DNA from: Streptomyces neyagawaensis
GTDB taxonomy: Bacteria; Actinomycetota; Actinomycetes; Streptomycetales; Streptomycetaceae
Direction of reading: 5' to 3'
DNA: 64,000 bases
NCBI RefSeq assembly: GCF_023516595.1
Contig: NZ_JAMGBG010000065.1
Span: 88,318 to 152,317, forward strand
The notes beneath the pieces were generated by a model. It was not told the origin of the DNA. It worked only from the letters and a program-made list of their open reading frames with translations, and ran no database searches. Numbering within the stretch: position 1 is the stretch's first letter; every line of letters begins with the position of its first letter. Position numbers and translations under genes: made by a program. Shown in pieces: positions 52,610 through 61,569 of this stretch.

Positions 52610-54022
52610 ATGCAAAAAGCGCAATGCGACAGCATGTCAGCGAAGAAGGAGTCCCCTGCCGACCACCGGGTGTGGGGCGACGAGGCCGAGATCGTCGACG
52701 CCGCCATCGACTACGCGTGGCGGCGCATCACGGAGGCCCCGGACCCGGTGTCGGGCGCCCGCACCGCCGCCGACCTCGCCCTCGCGGCCGGTACGGCCGT
52801 CACCCCGGGAGGGATCGGTGCCGCGGCAGCCATCAAACTGTTCGACCAGGTCCTGTTGCCCGCCACCCGCTCCCAGAACGCGTCGACGAACCTCGCCTAC
52901 ATCCCCGCGGCCCCCACCCGTGCCGCGCTCGCGTTCGACGCGGTCACCGGCGCCGCGAACATCTTCGCGGGCACCTGGGAGGCGGGAGCCGGCGCCATCC
53001 ACGCCGAGAACGAGGCGCTGGCCTGGCTCACCGGACTGCTCGAATGGCCGAGCACCGCGGCGGGATGCTTCGTCAGCGGCGGCACCATGGGCAACCTCTC
53101 CGCGCTCATCACGGCCCGCGCCGCCGCGGCCGTCTCAAGGCCGCGGCCCGCGGACGGCTGGAAGATCGTGTGCGCCGACAGCGCCCACTCCTCGATCAGG
53201 TCCGCGGCCCAGGCGATGGACGTCACCGTCGTCACCGCACCCGTGGACCGGCGGGGACACCTCACCGGAGACGCCGTGAACGCGGTGCTCACCTCCACGA
53301 CCGGGGTGTTCGCCGTGGTGGCGACCGCCGGCACCACCAACGCCGGTCTGATCGACGACCTCGACGACATCGCCGACGTCTGCACACGCCATGAGGTCTG
53401 GCTGCACGTCGACGGCGCCTACGGTGGGGCGGGCCTGGCGGCACCCAGCGTGCGGCACCGCTACGCCGGCATCGAACGCGCCGACAGCTTCATCGTCGAC
53501 CCGCACAAGTGGCTGTTCGCCCCCTACGACTGCTGCGCGCTGCTGTACCGGGACCCCGCACCGGCACGCGCCGCGCACAGCCAGACGGCGAGCTATCTCG
53601 ACGCCATCGACCGCGAGGTCCACAATCCGACGGACCTGGCCCTCCACCTCAGCCGCCGGGCCCGCGGACTGCCGTTCTGGTTCAGCCTCGCCGTCCACGG
53701 GACCGAGCGGTACGTACGCGCCGTGGAGCGGACCCTGACCGCCAGTCGGCTGGTGGCCGACGCCATCCGCGCCGACGACCGGCTCCGTCTGCTGGTCGAA
53801 CCCGAGCTGTCCGTGCTCCTCTTCGACCGTCCTGGCTGGGGCCCGCAGGACTACGCGACCTGGTCCGCCCGCACCGCCGCAACGGGCGCGATGCTCTGCG
53901 TACCGACCCAGTGGAACGGCGCGACGGTCCTCCGCCTGGCCTTCGTTAACCCGGACACCGACGCGGAGGAGGTCATCGAGACCCTCCGCACGCTCCGTCA
54001 GGGCGACGAGCCGAGGGGGTGA
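52610..54022 (+). CDS. PLP-dependent decarboxylase (group II, aromatic/glutamate-like)
   Basis: The 470-residue protein has the PLP lysine K300 in VDPHKWLFAPYDCCALLYRD and the group II decarboxylase features HVDGAYGG, GTTNAGLIDDL, SGGTMGNLSAL and CADSAHSS. Relatives decarboxylate aromatic amino acids, glutamate or cysteine sulfinate; which one cannot be read by eye. ATG 52610 is taken as start; ATG 52634 is an alternative. Divergent from an Lrp/AsnC gene, which probably senses the substrate amino acid. The N-terminal ten codons are less GC-rich than the rest. Confidence 0.93.
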   Translation: MQKAQCDSMSAKKESPADHRVWGDEAEIVDAAIDYAWRRITEAPDPVSGARTAADLALAAGTAVTPGGIGAAAAIKLFDQVLLPATRSQNASTNLAYIPAAPTRAALAFDAVTGAANIFAGTWEAGAGAIHAENEALAWLTGLLEWPSTAAGCFVSGGTMGNLSALITARAAAAVSRPRPADGWKIVCADSAHSSIRSAAQAMDVTVVTAPVDRRGHLTGDAVNAVLTSTTGVFAVVATAGTTNAGLIDDLDDIADVCTRHEVWLHVDGAYGGAGLAAPSVRHRYAGIERADSFIVDPHKWLFAPYDCCALLYRDPAPARAAHSQTASYLDAIDREVHNPTDLALHLSRRARGLPFWFSLAVHGTERYVRAVERTLTASRLVADAIRADDRLRLLVEPELSVLLFDRPGWGPQDYATWSARTAATGAMLCVPTQWNGATVLRLAFVNPDTDAEEVIETLRTLRQGDEPRG

Positions 54023-54146
54023 GCCTGGGGACGGCCGGGCGCCGACGGGGTGGCCCACTCCTCCTGTCGCCGGTCCGCATCGCGGAGCAGGGCGTCTATA
54101 CGATGGACCGCCTGTGAACGCGGTGGTGACGTACGGGAGGCCAGGA

Positions 54147-54536
54147 GTGACGGACCGGCGGCAGCGCGGCCCTCGGCGGGGCCAGGGGGAGCTGGAGGCG
54201 CTCGTCCTGTCGGCCCTGCGCGAGGCGGACGGTCCGGTGAGCGCCGGATGGGTCCAGGAACGCCTGGGCGGCGACCTCGCCTACACGACGGTGATCACCA
54301 TCCTCACCCGGTTGCTGGCCAAGGGCGCGGTGACCCGTGAGCGCGCGGGCCGGTCCTTCGTATGGACCCCGGCCTCGGACCAGGCGGGTCTGGCCGCGCA
54401 CAAGATGCGCAAGGTGCTCGACGGGCAGAGCGACCGTGAGGCGGTCCTGGCGAGCTTCGTCACCTCCCTGGAGCCGGACGACGAGCGACTCCTGAGAGAA
54501 CTGCTCGGGCAGGCGGGGGGCGAAGGGGAAGACTGA
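54147..54536 (+). CDS. BlaI/MecI-family transcriptional repressor
   Basis: The 129-residue protein has the penicillinase-repressor winged helix (GELEALVLSALREADGPVSAGWVQERLGGDLAYTTVITILTRLLAKGAVTRERAGRSFVWTP) and a dimerisation tail (LASFVTSLEPDDERLLRELLGQ). It represses until proteolysed. GTG 54147 follows GGGAGG by six bases; a GTG at 54114 has none. Six bases after its stop an M56 peptidase gene starts; the two form the usual BlaI-BlaR1-like pair, but no beta-lactamase is nearby. Confidence 0.93.
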   Translation: MTDRRQRGPRRGQGELEALVLSALREADGPVSAGWVQERLGGDLAYTTVITILTRLLAKGAVTRERAGRSFVWTPASDQAGLAAHKMRKVLDGQSDREAVLASFVTSLEPDDERLLRELLGQAGGEGED

Positions 54537-54542
54537 GACCTC

Positions 54543-55475
54543 ATGGGGGTGTTCGTCTTTCTTCCGCTCGTCCTGCCGTTCACGGCATGGCCGATCGCCC
54601 GCCTCGCCGAGCAGCGGCTGCACCCGCGGACCGCCACCCGGCTGCTGACCGGCGTGGCCGCCGTGATGGCGGCGTGCAGCACGGTGTCGCTCGGGCTGCT
54701 GATGGTCGTCGGCACCGCCCAACTGCCGGGCAACCCCCTGCCCGACGGTTGGTCGGACCCCGAGGTCCGTGAAGCGGTCCCGTACGACGAGGTCGCCGGG
54801 AAGCTCGCCATCCCGGCGCTGCTCGCGGTCCTGCTGGCCTGCGCCCGGACGGGGTGGCGGCACGGCCGCACCCGCCGCGCCGCACACCGGGCCCTGGCGG
54901 GGCTGCCGGGCACGGCGGTCGCCGTCCTGCCGGACGAGACACCGTACGCGTACGCGCTTCCCGGGCGGCGGCACGACCGTGTGGTGGTGACCACCGGCAT
55001 GCTGGCCCGCCTCGAACCGGCCGAGCGGCGGGCGCTGTTCGCGCACGAGCGGGCCCATCTCGTCGGCCGGCACCACCGGTTCCTGCTGGCCGTGCAACTG
55101 GCCGCGCGGGCCAACCCGTTCCTGCGGCCCCTGTGCACGGCCGTGGCGTACACGGTGGAGCGGTGGGCGGACGAGGAGGCCGCGCGATCGGTCGGCAGCC
55201 GCCGGGCCGTGGCCCGCGCCATAGGCAAGGCGGCGCTGGCCTCCCGCTCCACCCCGGCCGGGACGTTCGCGGGTTTCGCCGTGCCCGGCCCGGTGCCGCG
55301 CAGGGTGGCGGCGCTGCTGGGGCCGGAGCCGGTGCCGCGGAGTTGGCCGTCGGTGTTCACGAGCGTGGGTCTCGCCGCCTGGGGCGCGGCCGCCGGCACC
55401 GCCGTCTCCGCCCTGTCGTCGGCGAACTCCGCGGTCACCATGGCCCTCATCCTGTACGCGGCCACACCCCTGTGA
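54543..55475 (+). CDS. M56-family membrane metallopeptidase (BlaR1-like without sensor)
   Basis: The 310-residue protein has about four transmembrane helices and the zinc motif H168-E-R-A-H172 (LFAHERAHLVGRHHRFL) with the downstream Glu in VERWADEEAARSVG. The BlaR1 penicillin-binding sensor domain is absent, as in most streptomycete M56 proteins. It probably cleaves the BlaI-like repressor upon membrane or copper/cell-wall signals. ATG 54543 is six bases after the repressor stop. Followed by degenerate repeats and a very strong terminator. Confidence 0.93.
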   Translation: MGVFVFLPLVLPFTAWPIARLAEQRLHPRTATRLLTGVAAVMAACSTVSLGLLMVVGTAQLPGNPLPDGWSDPEVREAVPYDEVAGKLAIPALLAVLLACARTGWRHGRTRRAAHRALAGLPGTAVAVLPDETPYAYALPGRRHDRVVVTTGMLARLEPAERRALFAHERAHLVGRHHRFLLAVQLAARANPFLRPLCTAVAYTVERWADEEAARSVGSRRAVARAIGKAALASRSTPAGTFAGFAVPGPVPRRVAALLGPEPVPRSWPSVFTSVGLAAWGAAAGTAVSALSSANSAVTMALILYAATPL

Positions 55476-55482
55476 GCCCTGG

Positions 55483-55560
55483 CCGACCGCGGCATGGGAC
55501 CGTGAGCCCTGGGCGACCGCGGCACACAGAGCCGTGAGCCCTCGCGCGGCTGTCGCGCGG
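55483..55560. repeat. degenerate tandem repeats after the M56 gene
   Basis: The stretch contains several copies of a 20-30 bp unit, GTGAGCCCTGGNCGACCGCGGCA and variants (from about 55473, 55502, 55535). They are imperfect and lie in the 214-bp gap before the Spo0M gene. Confidence 0.6.
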
Positions 55561-55574
55561 GCGCTGTGAGCTCT

Positions 55575-55624
55575 GGCGCGGCTGCCGTCCGCGGGCGCTG
55601 TGACCCCCGGACGGCAGCCGCGCC
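55575..55624. terminator. 17-bp perfect-stem terminator after the M56 gene
   Basis: GGCGCGGCTGCCGTCCG (55575-55591) pairs perfectly with CGGACGGCAGCCGCGCC (55608-55624) around a 16-base loop, between convergent genes. One of the strongest hairpins in the window. Confidence 0.88.
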
Positions 55625-55689
55625 GGCGCCGGGCGGTCTCCCGGCCCGCCCCCGAGGGGAGCCGTCCGCCGTCCGGCGTCCTGAGGGCG

Positions 55690-56679
55690 TCAGCCCTCGT
55701 CCTCCTCCTCGTCGCCCTCGAAGAAGTCCCCGACCTCGTCGACCACTTCGGCGGCGACCATCCCGCCGACGACACCGACCGCCAGTCCGGCCGCCCCTGC
55801 GGCCACGGCCGTGCCGATACCGGGCCCGGAGCGGCGCCCCTCGTCGTGGTGCTCGGCGTGGCCGTAGTGGCCCTCGGGGGCGTACCCGGCGGGGGAGTCG
55901 TACGCGGGCCCGCTCTCCACCAACTGCCGGATCCAGCCGTCGACGAGGGCGGTCCAGTCCTGGTGCTCGACGCCGTCGTGGGCGACGGTGAACCGGGTGA
56001 CGGCGTCACGGCCCTCGGAGAGGAACCCGCCGCGCTTGTCGGCCTCCAGGACGACCTCCATGCCGCCCGGAGTGGCCAGGAAGGTCAGTTCGATCTCGTT
56101 GACCCGTGACGCGTACGCGGGCGCCGGGGTGATCTCGATCTCCTGGTAGAACGGCAGCTGCTGGCCCGTGCCGGAGATGCGGCCGTACTCCAGGTCCGCG
56201 GAGCGGAAGCCGAAGCCGAGCTGCCCGAGCGCCTCCAGGATCGCCTCCTGTACGGGCAGCGGGGCCACCGTGAGCTGGTCGAGGTCGCCCTTGTCCTTCG
56301 CGCCGGCCACCCCCAGTTCCGTGCGCACCCCGAGGACGATGCCCAGCGGCTGCCCGTACAGTTCGCTGATCGGGGTCTCCCACGGCAGCGTCGCGTGGAA
56401 CGGCACGGTGCGCTCCTCGCCCGCGGTGAGCCGGAACCCTCCGCCGACGACGAACCGGTCGAAGGGGACGGTGCCCTCGCTCTCGCCTCCCTCGTGTTCG
56501 GCCTCGACCCGCGCCACCAGCTCCAGGGTGATGTGCTCGATCTCGAAGTCGGCGTCGCCGCCCTTGAGGCGGACCTCTCCCGACAGGCTGCCGCCCGGCC
56601 GGGCCGGGCCCGGGTCGAGAACCGTGTCCACCGTGGGTCCGCCCAGACCGAGCGAACCGAGCAGCCGTTTGAACACCAT
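55690..56679 (-). CDS. spo0M: Spo0M-like sporulation control protein
   Basis: The 329-residue protein opens MVFKRLLGSLGLGGPTVDTVLDPGPARPGGSLSGEVRLKGGDADFEIEHITLELVARVEAE, an arrestin-like Spo0M fold (about 1-250), then ends with a Gly/His-rich linker and a hydrophobic GIGTAVAAGAAGLAVGVVGGMVAAEVVDEVGDFFEGDEEEDEG tail with a glycine-zipper and an acidic end. Spo0M influences sporulation and is stress related in Bacillus and Streptomyces. Start at ATG 56679, about 12 bases from AGAAGGAG; a GTG at 56691 overlaps the site. Confidence 0.92.
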   Translation of the reverse strand: MVFKRLLGSLGLGGPTVDTVLDPGPARPGGSLSGEVRLKGGDADFEIEHITLELVARVEAEHEGGESEGTVPFDRFVVGGGFRLTAGEERTVPFHATLPWETPISELYGQPLGIVLGVRTELGVAGAKDKGDLDQLTVAPLPVQEAILEALGQLGFGFRSADLEYGRISGTGQQLPFYQEIEITPAPAYASRVNEIELTFLATPGGMEVVLEADKRGGFLSEGRDAVTRFTVAHDGVEHQDWTALVDGWIRQLVESGPAYDSPAGYAPEGHYGHAEHHDEGRRSGPGIGTAVAAGAAGLAVGVVGGMVAAEVVDEVGDFFEGDEEEDEG

Positions 56680-56958
56680 CGCGGCGTTCACTCCTTCTTT
56701 CGTGCGTCCAAGTCATGCGGTCATGCGTCGTGGAACAACCGGGAACCCACTGTTGTTCTACAAGCGAGTAGAAGCATAGGGTCGGGAACGCCCGCCGAGG
56801 CGTCGTCACGGGATCCGGAACAGGAAAGTCCGAAAACCGTCGCAGATGTGACCGTGACGACATGAACAGCGGGTTTTGCCGTCCCTTTACTATGGGAACG
56901 GAGCTTGCGAAGACGTCCCGACCCACCGAGCGACGAAGGAGCCGAAGACCCCCGATGG

Positions 56959-57264
56959 GTGAGCCTCCCAGTACCGGACACCCTCGGCCTCGCCGAACGG
57001 CACCAGCCGTTCCCGCCCGGCACCCTCCACCCGGTCACCCGGGTCCGCGTCGACACCCCGCTGGACGAGACCCTCACCGCCCTGCGCGCCGACGGTAGCC
57101 ACCTCGCCGCCGTCACCGGCGGGACCGGCACGGTCCTCGGCTTCGTGACCATGGAGGACGTCCTGTCCGAACTGGTCGGCCCGGCCCGGCCGGACGGGGC
57201 GTCGTCGGGCGCCGCGCGATCGTCGGGCACGGCACCGTTTGGCGCCGCGCCGAAGCGGGGCTGA
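56959..57264 (+). pseudogene. truncated CNNM-type CBS-domain remnant
   Basis: The frame reads HPVTRVRVDTPLDETLTALRADGSHLAAVTGGTGTVLGFVTMEDVLSELVGPARPDG, one CBS domain like the second CBS of CNNM/HlyC transporters (compare the ...EHGGVAGIVTYEDIAEELVGDI of the next gene). No membrane domain precedes it, and no ribosome site is near GTG 56959, so it is probably the 3' end of a lost third paralogue. A small single-CBS protein cannot be excluded. Confidence 0.45.
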
Positions 57265-57437
57265 GCAGGCCAGGGAACGCCGATCCGGTCAGAATCGTTC
57301 ACCCAGCACATCGACACAAGGAGCAAGCCCGTGTCCGCGTCCGCCGGCCCGACGGACTCCCCGGGGCACAGTCCCCGACCACCCCGCCGAGACACAGTCG
57401 ACCGTCTCGGCCACGGCACACGGCGGGGTGGTGTCCG

Positions 57438-58778
57438 ATGAGTGCCGTGAACGCCGTGCTCGGCCTGCTGGCCGTCCTCGTCCTGACCACCGGCACCGGC
57501 TACTTCGTCGTCCAGGAGTTCGCGTACGTCTCCGTCGACCGCCTCGCCCTCGCCCGTGAGGCGGAGGCGGGCGACCGGCGGGCGGCCCGTGCCCTGAAGG
57601 TGCTGGAGCGGCTGTCGTTCATGCTGTCCGGCGCGCAGCTGGGCATCACCGTCACCGGTCTGGTCGTCGGCTTCATCGCCGAGCCGTCCGTGTCGGCGCT
57701 GCTGGAGCCCGCCCTGACCGGCATAGGCATCCCCGAGGGCGCGGTCGGCGGCATCTCCGTCGTGCTCGCCTTCGTCCTCGCGACCGTCGTACAGATGGTG
57801 CTCGGCGAGCTGGCCCCGAAGAACCTCGCGATCGCCGTCCCGGAGCGCCTCGCGAAGTCGCTGGCCGCCTCCACCCTCACCTATCTGAAGGTCGTGGGCC
57901 CGGTGGTGCACGTCTTCGACAGCGCGGCGAACAAGCTGCTGCGCCGGGTCGGCATCGAACCCGTCGAGGAACTGCACCACGGCGCGACCCTGGAGGAGCT
58001 GGGCCACCTCATCGGCGAGTCCCACGAGCGGGGCGAACTGCCCAAGGACACCGCCGAACTCCTCGACCACGCGCTGGAGTTCTCCGAGCGGACGCTGGAC
58101 GAGGTGATGGTGCCGCGAGTCGACGCGGTGTTCGTCCGCGGGGACGCCTCCGCGGCCGAGGCGGTCGAGCTGATCGCGAAGTACGGCCACTCCAACTACC
58201 CGGTGCTCGGCGACCACCCCGACGACGTCACCGGCGTCCTGGGCGTCCGGGAGCTGATGCGCACACCCGCCGCGCACCTCGCCACCACCACCGCGGGCGC
58301 CGTGGCGCGCCGCCCGCTCTTCCTGCCGGACACCCTGCCCCTGCCGGACGCGGTGACGCGGATGCGGGAGCAGGACGACGAGTTCGCCGTCGTCCTCGAC
58401 GAGCACGGCGGCGTCGCGGGCATCGTGACCTACGAGGACATCGCCGAGGAGCTGGTCGGGGACATCGCCGACGAGTCCGACACCGTCGTGGAACCCGCCG
58501 TCGCCGACGGGGCGGGCTGGCTGGTCGACGCGGGACGCCGTCTCGACGAGATCGCCGACGCCACCGGCGTCCGACTGCCCGAGGAGGACGACTACGACAC
58601 CGTCGCCGGGCTCGTCGTGGACCGCCTCGGCCGCTTCCCGGCCATCGGCGACCGCCTCACCGTGGACCTGCCCGACGGCGGGCGCGCGGTGATCGACGTA
58701 CGCACCCTCGACCGGCATGTTCCGGACCGGGTCCGCATCGAACGGCTGCCCGCGAGTGAGCCGGAGGAGCAGGCATGA
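57438..58778 (+). CDS. CNNM/HlyC-type transporter with CBS pair
   Basis: The 446-residue protein has a DUF21/CNNM membrane domain (about 1-195; YFVVQEFAYVSVDRLALAREAEAGDRRAARALKVLERLSFMLSGAQLGITVTGLVVGFIAEPSV, VQMVLGELAPKNLAIAVPE), a CBS pair (about 205-330; VMVPRVDAVFVRGDASAAEAVELIAKYGHSNYPVLGDHPDDVTGVLGVRELM) and a CorC-HlyC domain (about 345-440). These proteins handle Mg2+ or other divalent cations. The ATGA overlap (58775-58778) couples it to the next gene. Confidence 0.94.
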   Translation: MSAVNAVLGLLAVLVLTTGTGYFVVQEFAYVSVDRLALAREAEAGDRRAARALKVLERLSFMLSGAQLGITVTGLVVGFIAEPSVSALLEPALTGIGIPEGAVGGISVVLAFVLATVVQMVLGELAPKNLAIAVPERLAKSLAASTLTYLKVVGPVVHVFDSAANKLLRRVGIEPVEELHHGATLEELGHLIGESHERGELPKDTAELLDHALEFSERTLDEVMVPRVDAVFVRGDASAAEAVELIAKYGHSNYPVLGDHPDDVTGVLGVRELMRTPAAHLATTTAGAVARRPLFLPDTLPLPDAVTRMREQDDEFAVVLDEHGGVAGIVTYEDIAEELVGDIADESDTVVEPAVADGAGWLVDAGRRLDEIADATGVRLPEEDDYDTVAGLVVDRLGRFPAIGDRLTVDLPDGGRAVIDVRTLDRHVPDRVRIERLPASEPEEQA

Positions 58779-59794
58779 GTTTCCCGATGGCGCTCTTCGT
58801 CACCGTGCTGCTGCTGATCGGCAGCGGATTCTTCGTCGCCGCCGAGTTCGCGCTGGTCGCCGCCAAACGGCACCGCATGGAGAAGGCCGCGGCGCAGGGC
58901 CGCAGGGGCGCCGCGGCGGCACTCGCCGGGATGCGCGAGCTGTCCCTGATGCTGGCCGGCGCCCAGCTCGGCATCACCGTGTGCACCCTGGGACTCGGCT
59001 CGGTCTCCAAGCCCGCCATCTCCCACGAGCTCGACCCGCTGCTCCATGACCTGGGCCTGCCCAGCGCGCTCAGCTACGGCGTGGCGTTCGTGTTCGCGAT
59101 GGTCGTGGTGGTGTTCCTGCACATGGTGGTCGGCGAGATGGCACCCAAGTCGTGGGCCATCGCCCACCCCGAGCGCTCGGCGATGCTGCTGGCCCCGCCC
59201 TTCCGGGCCATGGTCAAGGCCGTACGTCCACTGATCGGCCTGCTCAACCGCGCCAGCAACGCGCTGGTGCGCCTGTGCCGGGTCACCCCGCGCGACGAGC
59301 TGGCCTCGGTCCACAACCGTGAGCAGCTCACCCACCTCGTCGAGGAGTCGCGGCGGCTGGGCCTCATCACGGAGACCGACTCGGAGCTGATCACCCGCTC
59401 GCTGACCGAATCCGAGACCCCGGTGGGCGACCTCGCCGTCCCGGCGGCCGAGATCACCTCGGTCGACGCGGACGCCGGCACGGAGGACATCCTGCGCACC
59501 GCCGCCGACCACGACCGCACCCGGCTGCTGGTCCGCGAAGGCGACACCGTCCTCGGCTCGGTCCACGCCCGTGACGCGCTGGTGGCCCGGGCCAGGGGAC
59601 GGACCACCACGGCCCGTGCGCTCGCCCGGCCCGTCCCCGAGCTGACCGAGGACACCACGGTGGCCGACGCGATCGACGTACTCCGCAGGAACCGCGCCTC
59701 CCTCGCCGTCATCTGCGACGACACCGGCCGGCCGACCGCCCTGGTCAGCCTCGACGACCTGCTGGCCCGCTATCTCCAACCCCGGGCGGTCTGA
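58775..59794 (+). CDS. CNNM/HlyC-type transporter, second subunit
   Basis: The 339-residue protein has the DUF21 domain (FFVAAEFALVAAKRHRMEKAAAQGRRGAAAALAGMRELSLMLAGAQLGITVCTLGLGSVSKPAI, FLHMVVGEMAPKSWAIAHPERSAMLLA) and a CBS pair (about 215-335) but no CorC-HlyC C-terminal domain. It starts four bases inside the previous gene (ATGA), so the two are co-translated and may form a hetero-oligomer. A strong hairpin follows. Confidence 0.93.
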   Translation: MSFPMALFVTVLLLIGSGFFVAAEFALVAAKRHRMEKAAAQGRRGAAAALAGMRELSLMLAGAQLGITVCTLGLGSVSKPAISHELDPLLHDLGLPSALSYGVAFVFAMVVVVFLHMVVGEMAPKSWAIAHPERSAMLLAPPFRAMVKAVRPLIGLLNRASNALVRLCRVTPRDELASVHNREQLTHLVEESRRLGLITETDSELITRSLTESETPVGDLAVPAAEITSVDADAGTEDILRTAADHDRTRLLVREGDTVLGSVHARDALVARARGRTTTARALARPVPELTEDTTVADAIDVLRRNRASLAVICDDTGRPTALVSLDDLLARYLQPRAV

Positions 59795-59817
59795 CCGGGG
59801 ATCCCCTGTCCGTCGTT

Positions 59818-59845
59818 GCCCCGGCCCCTGAGAGGGGACCGGGGC
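59818..59845 (+). terminator. hairpin terminator after the CNNM pair
   Basis: GCCCCGGCCCCT and AGGGGACCGGGGC pair over 12 bp with a GAG loop and one bulged A, 23 bases after the stop codon, and followed by TTCGT. Confidence 0.8.
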
Positions 59846-59876
59846 TTCGTCGTGAAGATGCGTCATGTGAGAAGTG

Positions 59877-59943
59877 TTGACGCCTCATTGGCCCCGCCCT
59901 TAACGTCTGGCCGGTCTCACGAACGCTGTTCGAGCAGTCGAAC
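59877..59943 (+). promoter_or_regulatory. promoter and palindrome upstream of the GH43 arabinofuranosidase
   Basis: TTGACG (59877-59882) with a 17-base spacer to TTAACG (59900-59905) resembles a housekeeping promoter. Downstream, GTTCGAGCAGTCGAAC (59928-59943) is a perfect palindrome with 6-bp arms and a likely repressor site, about 60 bp before the start codon. Confidence 0.6.
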
Positions 59944-60005
59944 CGTCGGGGCGGGGTTCGTCGGGTCTACAGGGTGGTGCCCGCAGAACGAGACAGGAGA
60001 CGTAC

Positions 60006-61439
60006 ATGTCCGCGGTTCTCTCCCGGCTGGCGGCGATGCTGGTCGCTGTAGCCCTCCTCTTCACCGGCCAGGTGCTGACGGCACCGGACCGGGCGGCCGC
60101 GGCCGACCCGGGCTATCTGATGACGCACTTCATCGGGGAGGGGTCGACCGGGCAACAGATCTACTTCTCGCACAGCACGGACGGCCTGCACTGGAACGAC
60201 CTCAACGGCGGCGGGATGACGCTGCGTTCGACGGTGGGCACCCGCGGCGTGCGCGACCCCGCACTGGTGCGCTCTCCCGACGGGAGCAAGTACTGGATCA
60301 TCGCGACCGACCTGTGCATCGACTGCGGCCAGACATGGAGTCAGGCCATCAACGACGGCAGCCGCAACCTCGTGGTGTGGGAGTCCACCGACCTGGTCAC
60401 CTGGTCGCAGCCGTGGCTGCTGAACGTCGCCGGCGCGATCCCCGACGGACGCAACGCCTGGGCGCCGGAGGCGATATGGAACCCGGCCACCAACGACTAC
60501 GTCCTGTACTGGGCGACGAACAAGCCCCTCAACGGCGCGACGAAGCACCGCATCTACTACGCCCGCACCAGCGACTTCCGCTCCATCACCACCCCGCAGA
60601 CCTACATCGAGCGCCCCGGTACCCAGGAGATCATCGACACGCAGATCGTCGACATGCCGGCGGGCGTCGGCGCCTACCGCTACGTGCGGGCCTCCGGCGA
60701 CGGCCAGATCACCCTTGAGGGCAGCAACTCGATCCTCGGGACGTGGACCACCATCGGCAACCTCTCCGGGATCGGCCTGACCGGCAGCCAGGTCGAGGGC
60801 CCGATGTGGATGAAGTTCCGCGACCGCAACGAGTGGACGCTCTACCTCGACCAGTACGCCTCCGGCCGCGGCTACCTGCCCGTGCTGACGACCGACCCGA
60901 GCAGCACCTCCACCTACCGGCTGCCGGCGTCGGGAAGCTACAACCTGGGCGGCACGAAGAAGCGGCACGGCTCGATCCTGAACCTGACGGCCGCGGAGGA
61001 GACCCGGGTCCTCGCCCGGTACGCGAACACCCCGGCCAACCGGCTCCAGTCGTTCAACTTCCAGGACCGATACGTACGGCACGCCAACTTCGACGTGCGG
61101 ATCGACCCGAACGTCAGCCCCGTGGACGACTCCCGCTTCCGGATCAGGCCCGGCCTCACCGGCTCCGGCACCGTCTCCTTCGAGTCGGTGAACTTCCCCG
61201 GCCACTTCCTGCGTCACTCCAACTACGACTTCCAGCTCGTCTACAACGACGGCACCGCCCAGTTCGCCGCGGACGCCACCTTCCGCCAGGTCGCCGGACT
61301 CGCCGACGCCGGCTGGTCCTCGTTCCAGTCGTACAACCACCCCGACCGCTACATCCGCCACTACGCCTACCAACTCCGCCTCGACCCCATCACCAACGCG
61401 ACGGGACGCGGTGACGCCACCTTCCGCGTGACGAGCTGA
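60006..61439 (+). CDS. secreted GH43 arabinofuranosidase with CBM42 (AbfB) domain
   Basis: The 477-residue protein has a signal peptide (LAAMLVAVALLFTGQVLTAPDRAAAA, cleavage near residue 34), a GH43-like catalytic propeller (about 37-330; GVRDPALVRSPDGSKYWIIATDLCID, IPDGRNAWAPEAIWNP with a likely catalytic Glu, and QVEGPMWMKF) and an AbfB/CBM42 beta-trefoil (about 340-477) with three repeats of the SFNFQDRYVRH, SFESVNFPGHFLRH, SFQSYNHPDRYIRHY type. It likely removes arabinose from arabinoxylan outside the cell. CAGGAGA precedes ATG 60006. Substrate range is inference. Confidence 0.93.
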   Translation: MSAVLSRLAAMLVAVALLFTGQVLTAPDRAAAADPGYLMTHFIGEGSTGQQIYFSHSTDGLHWNDLNGGGMTLRSTVGTRGVRDPALVRSPDGSKYWIIATDLCIDCGQTWSQAINDGSRNLVVWESTDLVTWSQPWLLNVAGAIPDGRNAWAPEAIWNPATNDYVLYWATNKPLNGATKHRIYYARTSDFRSITTPQTYIERPGTQEIIDTQIVDMPAGVGAYRYVRASGDGQITLEGSNSILGTWTTIGNLSGIGLTGSQVEGPMWMKFRDRNEWTLYLDQYASGRGYLPVLTTDPSSTSTYRLPASGSYNLGGTKKRHGSILNLTAAEETRVLARYANTPANRLQSFNFQDRYVRHANFDVRIDPNVSPVDDSRFRIRPGLTGSGTVSFESVNFPGHFLRHSNYDFQLVYNDGTAQFAADATFRQVAGLADAGWSSFQSYNHPDRYIRHYAYQLRLDPITNATGRGDATFRVTS

Positions 61440-61465
61440 CCCACGGACCGACCGTGACACACCCC

Positions 61466-61504
61466 GCGCCCTCCCGATCGGTGCCCGGCCGGACGGGAGG
61501 GCGC
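61466..61504 (+). terminator. hairpin terminator after the arabinofuranosidase
   Basis: GCGCCCTCCCG (61466-61476) pairs with CGGGAGGGCGC (61494-61504), an 11-bp perfect stem, 27 bases after the stop codon. Confidence 0.8.
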
Positions 61505-61569
61505 ACGCCCGCGGCCGCCGGCGCGTGTCCCGGTCGGCCGGCGGGGCCGCACGACGAGGATGACGGGTC

